Origin: Candidatus Dormiibacterota bacterium
GTDB lineage: Bacteria > Chloroflexota > Dormibacteria > Aeolococcales > Aeolococcaceae
Length of the DNA stretch: 9,080 nt
Direction of reading: 5' to 3'
Assembly (NCBI GenBank): GCA_019236085.1
Contig: JAFAJR010000060.1
Coordinates: forward strand, 1 to 9,080
Positions 1 through 5,232 of the stretch are shown in pieces. How positions within the stretch are numbered: the first letter of the stretch is position 1; every line of letters begins with the position of its first letter. The notes under the pieces were generated by a model. The model was given only the letters and a program-made list of their open reading frames with translations. It was not told the origin of the DNA and ran no database searches. The translations under genes and the position numbers were made by a program.

Positions 1-637
1 AGCCGCCGATCTCGCCGATCATCACCACGGCCTCGGTGTCCGGATCGGCTGCGAAGAGCTCGAGGACCTCGGTGAACGTGAGTCCCATCACCGGGTCACC
101 ACCGATGCCCACTGACGTGGTCTGCCCGATTCCCGCCTGACTGAGGCCCTGGATCACCTCGTAGGTGAGCGTTCCGCTCCGTCCCACGATGCCAACCGGC
201 CCCGGTGCGTTGATGTGGTTGGGGATGATGCCCACCTTGCACCCCGCCGGCGTCACGATGCCGGGACAGTTGGCGCCGAGCAAGCGCGTCCTGTGCCGGT
301 GCACGAACTCCACGGTGCGCACCATGTCGTGCACCGGGATGAACTCTGTGATGCAGACCGTGAACGGAACGCCTGCAGCCGACGACTCCATGATTGCGTC
401 GGCGGCGAATGCAGGAGGGACGAACACACCAGCGACATCTGCACCTGTGGCGGCGACGGCGTCGGCCACGGTGTCGAAGATGGGCACGCCGCTTGCTTCC
501 TGACCCGCCTTACCGGGCGAGACGCCGGCCACCACGTTGGTGCCGAACGCACGCATCTGTTCAGTGTGGAAGCTACCCTCGCGTCCGGTGATGCCCTGCA
601 CAACTACCTTGGACTCGGCGTTGACCAGGATGCTCAC
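1..637 (-). CDS. sucD: Succinyl-CoA ligase alpha subunit (SucD), 3' end cut by window edge
   Basis: The alpha subunit of succinyl-CoA synthetase binds CoA and carries the phosphohistidine in the reversible conversion of succinyl-CoA to succinate with ATP or GTP formation, a cytoplasmic TCA-cycle step. Translating the minus strand from a GTG at 637-635 gives 212 residues that match the family throughout: QGITGREG at 14-21 in the N-terminal CoA-binding Rossmann domain, VFVPPAFAADAI at 71-82, NCPGI at 123-127, GRSGTLTYE at 152-160, GIGGDP at 177-182 and IGEIGG at 207-212. Glu209 aligns with the active-site Glu208 of E. coli SucD. The phosphohistidine (His246 in E. coli) and the last 75 or so residues lie beyond the left edge. 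The GTG start shares four bases (GTGA) with the sucC stop, so translation is probably coupled, and a GGGGAA stretch lies just upstream inside sucC. Longer open frames on the opposite strand here are shadows. Confidence 0.96.
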   Translation of the reverse strand, partial: MSILVNAESKVVVQGITGREGSFHTEQMRAFGTNVVAGVSPGKAGQEASGVPIFDTVADAVAATGADVAGVFVPPAFAADAIMESSAAGVPFTVCITEFIPVHDMVRTVEFVHRHRTRLLGANCPGIVTPAGCKVGIIPNHINAPGPVGIVGRSGTLTYEVIQGLSQAGIGQTTSVGIGGDPVMGLTFTEVLELFAADPDTEAVVMIGEIGG

Positions 638-1821
638 GACTGCTTCCCCGAGGTGAGCCGCACTATCGCGCTCGCTCCCTCCGAGGCGCTGAGTGCAGGG
701 GTGATACCCGCGGCTTCGAGGATCGCCCGCCCTTCCTGCTCCCTCGTGCCGGTCATCCGCACCACCAGCGGTTTGGTGATGTGCAGCTCGTCACGTGCCT
801 GCACGACACCGCGAGCAACCTCGTCGCCGCGCGTGATGCCGCCGAAGATGTTGATGAACACACCCTTGACGTTGGGGTCGAGCAGCACCATCTCCAAGGC
901 GTTGCGTACCTTCTCCGCGGACGCACCGCCGCCGACGTCGAGAAAGTTGGCGGGCTCGCCGCCCTGCTGCTTCACCAGGTCGAGTGTGTTCATGGCGAGC
1001 CCTGCGCCGTTGCCGATGCAGCCGATGTCACCGTGCAGGTGCACGTAGGTCAATCCGCGGCGCTGCGCCTCGGCTTCGAACGGATCGTCTCCAGACGCCG
1101 CGGCATCGCCGGTGCGGTCCTGTGCGAGCTGCTCCGCGACGTCCTTGTGCCGCCATGCGGCGTTATCGTCGATCTCCAGCTTGCCGTCCGCGGCGATCAG
1201 GGTGTCGTCGGGGGTCAGCACCAGTGGGTTGATCTCGCAGGTCAGCGCATCGAGCGACGTGGCGACGCGGTGCAGCTTTTGCGCCACGTCCGCCAGACCG
1301 TTGGCGAGCTTTGCCGAACGGGCGTGCAGTGCGCCGTCACCCGCGATCGCAGAAAACGCCAGGCCACGAATCTCGAATGCGTGCGGCCCCGCGAAGGGAT
1401 CCGGCCATAGCTTGGCGATGCGTTCCGGGCTCTCCTCCGCCACCTGTTCTATGTCCATGCCGCCGGCCGCCGAGCAGATGAGCACCAAACGGCGGCGGTC
1501 GCGGTCCAGGGTGATGCCGAGGTACAGCTCGGTGTCGATCGCCACCGCCCGCTCGCACCACACGCTGCGCACCGGGTAGCCGCGGATGTCCATCGACAGG
1601 ATGCGCGTGGCTTCAGCGCGCGCATCCTCCGGCGAATCGACCACGGCGATGCCGCCTGCTTTGCCGCGGCCACCGATTGGCACCTGCGCCTTGATCGCCA
1701 CCCGGCCGAGGTCTCGCGCTGCGGCTGCCGCCTCGTCCGCCGTCCGTGCCAGGCGGCCCTGCGGAATGCGTATGCCGAAGGCGGCGAACTGCTCCTTCGC
1801 CTGGTACTCGAGGAGCTTCAT
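634..1821 (-). CDS. sucC: Succinyl-CoA ligase [ADP/GDP-forming] beta subunit (SucC)
   Basis: This is the nucleotide- and succinate-binding partner of SucD in the TCA cycle. The 395-residue length is close to the 388 of E. coli SucC. An ATP-grasp domain fills the N-terminal half: MKLLEYQAKEQF at the start, KAQVPIGGRGKAGG at 44-57 (the glycine-rich nucleotide-binding segment), EINPL at 196-200 and DGKLEIDDNA at 212-221, which hold the Mg-binding acidic and Asn residues. The C-terminal flavodoxin-like ligase domain shows GNGAGLAMNTLD at 270-281, FLDVGGGA at 293-300, IFGGI at 325-329 and RMTGT at 355-359. The ATG at 1821 overlaps the stop of the upstream aldo/keto reductase gene (ATGA), and the TGA overlaps the sucD start (GTGA). 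The sequence does not allow me to choose between ATP and GTP preference. The function is as good as certain. Confidence 0.97.
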   Translation of the reverse strand: MKLLEYQAKEQFAAFGIRIPQGRLARTADEAAAAARDLGRVAIKAQVPIGGRGKAGGIAVVDSPEDARAEATRILSMDIRGYPVRSVWCERAVAIDTELYLGITLDRDRRRLVLICSAAGGMDIEQVAEESPERIAKLWPDPFAGPHAFEIRGLAFSAIAGDGALHARSAKLANGLADVAQKLHRVATSLDALTCEINPLVLTPDDTLIAADGKLEIDDNAAWRHKDVAEQLAQDRTGDAAASGDDPFEAEAQRRGLTYVHLHGDIGCIGNGAGLAMNTLDLVKQQGGEPANFLDVGGGASAEKVRNALEMVLLDPNVKGVFINIFGGITRGDEVARGVVQARDELHITKPLVVRMTGTREQEGRAILEAAGITPALSASEGASAIVRLTSGKQS

Positions 1822-2789
1822 CGCCGGCGAAGTGTAGGCGCGGGCTCCTCGAGGACGCTGCGCAGCGCGGCACGATCCTCATCCCCCGGCACCCACCGCC
1901 CGGCCGCGACATTGGCCGACACCTGCTGTGGTGACATGGCCCCTGCGATGACCGATGCCACGCACGATTGCGCGGCGAGGCCGCCCAGCACCACCTGCAA
2001 CAGCGACACCTCGCGAGCCGCCGCGAACTCGCGCAGCCGGTCCACGACATCGAAGTTGCGCTCCTGCAGCATCTCGCGCCCGTGGTCTGGAACGAGCTGA
2101 AGACGCGTGCCCTGTGGTGCGTCTTCGCCGCGCCGGTACTTGCCGGTCAGAAGCCCTCCACCCAGCGGGTAGTACGGAATCAGGCTCAGACCGTATTGCT
2201 CGCATGCGGGAATCACGTCCGCTTCAGCCTCGCGCTGTATGAGGTTGTAGAGGTTCTGTGCGCTGATGAACGGCTCGAAACCATGCGTGCGTGCCGTCCA
2301 GTCGGCGTGCGCCAGCTGCCAGCCGCTGAGGTTGGACGAGCCGATGTAGCGGATCTTGCCCTCGCGCACAAGGTCGGAAAGCGTCTCGAGCGTCTCCTCG
2401 ATAGGTGTCGCGGGGTCGGGGAAGTGCAGTTGGTAGAGGTCGATCCAGTCGGTGCCCAGGCGACGCAGACTCTCCTCGACGGCGATCCGGATCCAGCGCC
2501 GCGAGCCGCCGCGGCGGTACGGCGAGGCGCCCATTGCGCCACCGAACTTGGTGGCGACGACCACCGAGTCACGATGCGCGCGAACACCCTGGCCGACGAT
2601 CTCTTCGCTGCGCCCGCCGGCATAGAGGTCAGCTGTGTCGAAGAGCGTTATCCCCTCGTCTATCGCCGCCTCGACGACGCGCACCGCGTCAGCCACGTCG
2701 AGCCTGCGTCCAAAGTTGTTGCATCCGAGGCCGATGACGCTGACCTCGAGACCGGAACGGCCGACACGCCGAAGCTCCTGCTCGCCCAT
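1818..2789 (-). CDS. Aldo/keto reductase, first gene of the operon with sucCD
   Basis: An NADPH-dependent aldo/keto reductase of the monomeric TIM-barrel family, cytoplasmic; the substrate cannot be read from sequence. With the start at 2789 the protein has 323 residues. The family tetrad is complete: Asp51 and Tyr56 (FDTADLY), Lys81 (ATKFGG) and His122 (QLHFPD). Other family signatures are the N-terminal LRRVGRSGLEVSVIGLGC, the GSSNLSGWQL segment after the sixth strand, QNLYNLIQREAE, and YYPLGGGLLTGKY near the cofactor site. The overall pattern resembles the L-glyceraldehyde-3-phosphate reductase / YghZ-like group rather than the short AKR5 type. An in-frame TTG at 2807 would add six residues, but it lies upstream of the TACTCT promoter hexamer, so I prefer ATG 2789. 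The gene overlaps sucC by ATGA. An AKR is not a usual operon partner of sucCD, and its role there is unknown. Confidence 0.9.
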   Translation of the reverse strand: MGEQELRRVGRSGLEVSVIGLGCNNFGRRLDVADAVRVVEAAIDEGITLFDTADLYAGGRSEEIVGQGVRAHRDSVVVATKFGGAMGASPYRRGGSRRWIRIAVEESLRRLGTDWIDLYQLHFPDPATPIEETLETLSDLVREGKIRYIGSSNLSGWQLAHADWTARTHGFEPFISAQNLYNLIQREAEADVIPACEQYGLSLIPYYPLGGGLLTGKYRRGEDAPQGTRLQLVPDHGREMLQERNFDVVDRLREFAAAREVSLLQVVLGGLAAQSCVASVIAGAMSPQQVSANVAAGRWVPGDEDRAALRSVLEEPAPTLRRR

Positions 2790-2796
2790 CCCTGAG

Positions 2797-2802
2797 AGAG
2801 TA
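2797..2802 (-). promoter_or_regulatory. Candidate -10 element for the AKR-sucC-sucD operon (leaderless)
   Basis: On the minus strand the hexamer TACTCT ends 7 bases before the ATG at 2789. A TANNNT hexamer at this distance is the usual arrangement of leaderless transcripts in actinobacteria, with transcription starting on the A of the ATG. No purine-rich ribosome-binding site is clear beyond the GGG touching the ATG. I see no -35 consensus at the expected distance (about 2820-2825). Experimental start mapping is absent, so this rests on spacing and hexamer only. Confidence 0.5.
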
Positions 2803-2835
2803 CGCAAACGGCCGCCGCGGGCCGCGCTCTGCTGC

Positions 2836-2841
2836 TACGCT
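2836..2841 (+). promoter_or_regulatory. Candidate -10 element for the AI-2E permease gene (leaderless)
   Basis: TACGCT ends 7 bases before the GTG at 2849, mirroring the arrangement on the opposite strand. This supports GTG 2849 as the start and initiation without a leader. The two hexamers are only about 33 bases apart, so polymerase bound in one direction would probably block the other. A short GC-rich inverted repeat (CGGCC at 2809-2813 and GGCCG at 2820-2824) lies between them and could be an operator, but in DNA this GC-rich it may be chance. No -35 consensus is visible. Confidence 0.5.
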
Positions 2842-2848
2842 GGCCGCC

Positions 2849-4045
2849 GTGCCCGAACGGCAGGCTGCGCCGCGCCCAGCGGGCGCCGCCGTGATGGAGG
2901 AGACCCAGCCGGCTCCCCGGCCGCAGCGAGAGCGGCCGCCCATCAGCGTGCGCACTCTCGTCGTGGCTGCACTCATCGTGCTCGCCGTCGTCGCTCTGGT
3001 CTTTCTGCTCAGCACGGTGCTGGGCATCGTTTTGGTCGTCCTTGTCGCGATCGTCTTCGCCGAGGGCATCCGCCCGTTGGTGCAGCATCTGCACCGCCTG
3101 GGCTTCCCGCTTGCGCTCGCGATAGTCGCGGTGTACATCGGGCTGCTGGGGTTCCTGACACTGCTTGTAGTCCTGCTGGTGCAACCCATCGTCACCGAAG
3201 CGCAGCAGCTGGCCCAGCATTTCCCTGCATATCAGAAACAGTTCCTCGACTTCTTCAACCACCTCGAGAACCAGTTTCACTTCAGCGTCGATGTCAGCAA
3301 ACAGGTTGGCACAGCGCTGGGCGCCGCGCAGCAGATCCTCTTCACGATCGGCAGCTACATCTTCGGCATCATCGTCGACTTCATCCTGGTGCTGGTCATC
3401 GGCTTCCTCTGGCTGGTGAGCAGCGAGCGCCTCAAAGCGTTCTGCGTCGACCTGGTGCCGCCGTCGTACCAGGATGTCGCGCGCGACGTGTTCCGTGACA
3501 TCGGGTTTCGCATGGGTGGCTACCTGCGAGCGGTGGCCATCAACAGCCTGGTCGTGGGCACCGCCACCGGTGTGGCCTGCGCGTTGCTGAACCTGCCGAG
3601 CCCCATCCTCCTCGGCATCTTCGCCGGGCTCACCGCGGCAGTCCCGCTGGTTGGCGCCTTCCTCGGCGTGGTGCCTCCAGTTCTGCTGGGCTTCACCCTC
3701 TCGCCCGCCTACCCCGTGCTGGTCCTCGTGGTGCTGCTTGTCATCCAGCTCGTCGACGCCAACACCGTGGTGCCGCTCCTGATGAACCGGGTGGTGGCGC
3801 TGCCGGCGCTGGCCGTGGTGCTGGCCCTGCTCATCGGCGGCGCGCTGCAGGGACTGATCGGCGCTCTGCTCGCCGTGCCCATCGCGGCGGCCATTCAGGT
3901 GATCATCGTTCGCGTGATGGTTCCCGCGATCCACCGGGCCCAGGGCCGCGAACTCGTTGCCGTGGTTGTCCACGAACCGCCACCGCGGACGTCTCGTGGC
4001 GCCGACCTGGCTCGACGGATCGCTCCGCGCCTGCGCCGCAAGTGA
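2849..4045 (+). CDS. AI-2E family transporter (PerM-type membrane permease)
   Basis: A multi-pass inner-membrane protein of 398 residues, within the usual 340-400 range of the AI-2E transporter family (Pfam PF01594). Members have been linked to autoinducer-2 export or to Na+/H+ antiport, so the substrate here is unknown. A proline- and charge-rich cytoplasmic N-terminus of about 33 residues precedes the family layout: two hydrophobic segments (about 36-74), a third at about 90-115, a soluble amphipathic stretch (about 118-165) with QQLAQHFPAYQKQF, a further membrane segment, SSERLKAFCVDLVPPSYQDVA, then GYLRAVAINSLVVGTATGVA, PLVGAFLGVVPPVLLGF and the family-typical LVDANTVVPLLMNR. The basic C-terminal tail ends RRIAPRLRRK. 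GTG 2849 is chosen for its leaderless promoter; an ATG at 2894 is the alternative. The stop overlaps the next gene by GTGA. Confidence 0.9.
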   Translation: MPERQAAPRPAGAAVMEETQPAPRPQRERPPISVRTLVVAALIVLAVVALVFLLSTVLGIVLVVLVAIVFAEGIRPLVQHLHRLGFPLALAIVAVYIGLLGFLTLLVVLLVQPIVTEAQQLAQHFPAYQKQFLDFFNHLENQFHFSVDVSKQVGTALGAAQQILFTIGSYIFGIIVDFILVLVIGFLWLVSSERLKAFCVDLVPPSYQDVARDVFRDIGFRMGGYLRAVAINSLVVGTATGVACALLNLPSPILLGIFAGLTAAVPLVGAFLGVVPPVLLGFTLSPAYPVLVLVVLLVIQLVDANTVVPLLMNRVVALPALAVVLALLIGGALQGLIGALLAVPIAAAIQVIIVRVMVPAIHRAQGRELVAVVVHEPPPRTSRGADLARRIAPRLRRK

Positions 4046-5151
4046 CAGAGGACGAGGGGGGCATCCGTCCTCCCTCGTCGCGACTGACCGGCGCCGACTC
4101 GCTGCGCGCGGTGGCGACTGTCGCTGTGGTGGTGATCCACACCTCGGCCTGGGGCCCGACCTCGACGTACACGAACACTGCGCTGCTGGCCCGTTTCTCG
4201 GTCCCCGCCTTCATGGTGCTCACCGGGCTTCTGTTGGCGTATCGCTACACCGGCCGGCCGCTGGGCACCGACTTCGCCCGGGCACGCCTGGCGCGAACCC
4301 TGGTGCCCTGGCTGGTGTGGATTCCGGTCTTCCTCGTGCTCGACCTGTGGCCCATGCAGATGCTGCCCCAGGACGGCGGCCAGGTTGCGCAATGGGTGGC
4401 TGAGGGAGGCGGCCACCTGTGGTACCTGCTCCTCATTCCGCAGTTCTACGTGCTGTTCGCGCGGTGGCCGCAGCGGCACACAGTTGCCATCGCGGCCGGT
4501 GCCCTCCTGCTGCAGACAGGCCTCGGACTCTGGCGCCTGTACGGCCCGCTGCCTGCAGGGCCGGTGCAGACGCTCGTGCTGCAGTACGGCTACCTGCTGT
4601 TCCCCTTCTGGATCGGCTATTTCGCCGTGGGTGTCGCGCTCGGCCGCAACTGGCGGATGCTGCGCCGCAGCGGCCGAGCCGCTGTCGCCTCCGCGGGAGC
4701 TGCCGCAACGCTCGTCGCCGGGTGGTTGCTGGTGACGATCACTTTCGCCGAGGCGCCGTATGTCACGTTTCTGAACGGCACCGGCGCCTTCCTCGACCCG
4801 GTTCTGCCGCTGCTCGTCTTCAGCATCGCTGCGCTGGTGATGTCCGCGACCCCGCCCCTGATGCAGCGGAGCTCGCTGTTGCGCAACGTTACCCGGACCG
4901 TGTCGGACAACTCGCTCGGCATCTACATCATCCACCCGATCGTGCTGTTCTACCTGGGCACCTACACGCAGCAATGGCTCTACGCGTCGATTGGTACGTC
5001 GGTGGCGTGGTTCCTCATCGACGTCGCCGGGTCGGTGCTCGGCTCGCTGGCGGCGACCCGGTTGATCACCGCCACGCCGCTCGCACCCATCGTCGGCGTC
5101 AGTCGCCGCGGACTGTTCCCGCTACACCGTGCCGTACGGTCGCACCGGTGA
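4042..5151 (+). CDS. Acyltransferase 3 family integral membrane protein (OafA/YrhL-like)
   Basis: A 369-residue membrane protein of the acyltransferase 3 family (Pfam PF01757), which moves acetyl or other acyl groups from the cytoplasm to extracytoplasmic sugars or lipids. The signature N-terminal segment is present: ADSLRAVATVAVVVIHTSAW at about 18-37, with the conserved histidine (about residue 33) thought to be catalytic. It is followed by FMVLTGLLLAYRY in the second membrane helix, an arginine-containing RARLARTLVPWLVW and GHLWYLLLIPQFYVL. About ten hydrophobic helices follow, ending with DNSLGIYIIHPIVLFYLG, the usual late-helix family motif. No soluble SGNH domain is attached. The GTG start overlaps the stop of the AI-2E gene (GTGA), so the two are probably coupled. 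The substrate is unknown; no polysaccharide gene cluster is visible nearby to suggest one. Confidence 0.88.
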   Translation: MTEDEGGIRPPSSRLTGADSLRAVATVAVVVIHTSAWGPTSTYTNTALLARFSVPAFMVLTGLLLAYRYTGRPLGTDFARARLARTLVPWLVWIPVFLVLDLWPMQMLPQDGGQVAQWVAEGGGHLWYLLLIPQFYVLFARWPQRHTVAIAAGALLLQTGLGLWRLYGPLPAGPVQTLVLQYGYLLFPFWIGYFAVGVALGRNWRMLRRSGRAAVASAGAAATLVAGWLLVTITFAEAPYVTFLNGTGAFLDPVLPLLVFSIAALVMSATPPLMQRSSLLRNVTRTVSDNSLGIYIIHPIVLFYLGTYTQQWLYASIGTSVAWFLIDVAGSVLGSLAATRLITATPLAPIVGVSRRGLFPLHRAVRSHR

Positions 5152-5179
5152 ACTGAAGGGGTCACAAAACCGTCTCTTA

Positions 5180-5204
5180 GGTGAAAGCACCCAGGTTCTT
5201 CACC
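5180..5204. repeat. Short inverted repeat upstream of the phosphoesterase gene
   Basis: In the 81-base gap after the acyltransferase gene, GGTGAA (5180-5185) and TTCACC (5199-5204) form a 6-bp inverted repeat around a 13-base loop. It overlaps the place where a -35 box would lie for the TATACT hexamer at 5216, so it could be an operator. It lacks the following T-run of an intrinsic terminator. Six base pairs is short, and chance is a fair explanation. Confidence 0.3.
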
Positions 5205-5215
5205 ATAGGCCCGGA

Positions 5216-5221
5216 TATACT
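5216..5221 (+). promoter_or_regulatory. Candidate -10 element for the secreted phosphoesterase gene
   Basis: TATACT is a close match to the TANNNT/TATAAT consensus and is conspicuous as an AT-rich word in a GC-rich region. It ends 11 bases before the ATG at 5233. A start site about 7 bases downstream would leave a leader of only 4-5 bases, with no room for a ribosome-binding site. It suggests the phosphoesterase is transcribed on its own rather than only by read-through from the acyltransferase. I see no convincing -35 box; the 5194-5199 bases are GGTTCT. Confidence 0.5.
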
Positions 5222-5232
5222 CGCGCGGCCAG

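Noticed and set aside
215..1048. A 277-codon plus-strand open frame opposite sucD and sucC
   Set aside because: The minus strand carries the conserved SucD and SucC motifs throughout. The plus frame crosses the boundary between the two genes and resembles no protein family.
1968..2795. A 275-codon plus-strand open frame opposite the aldo/keto reductase
   Set aside because: It is an antisense shadow in GC-rich DNA; the complete catalytic tetrad and barrel motifs lie on the minus strand.
2805..2807. TTG at 2807 as the start of the aldo/keto reductase, adding six residues
   Set aside because: The TTG lies upstream of the TACTCT hexamer, so the likely transcript would not contain it, and the added residues are not part of the conserved barrel start.
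2660..3973. A 437-codon open frame on the minus strand rich in His, Asp, Gln and Glu
   Set aside because: It is antisense to the AI-2E permease. The hydrophobic Val/Leu/Ile codons (GTG, CTC, ATC) read backwards as His, Glu and Asp, which explains the odd composition. No domain is recognisable.
3895..4974. A 359-codon open frame on the minus strand opposite the acyltransferase gene
   Set aside because: It has low-complexity His/Arg/Gln/Glu composition from antisense membrane-helix codons and no family motif, while the plus strand encodes a clear acyltransferase 3.
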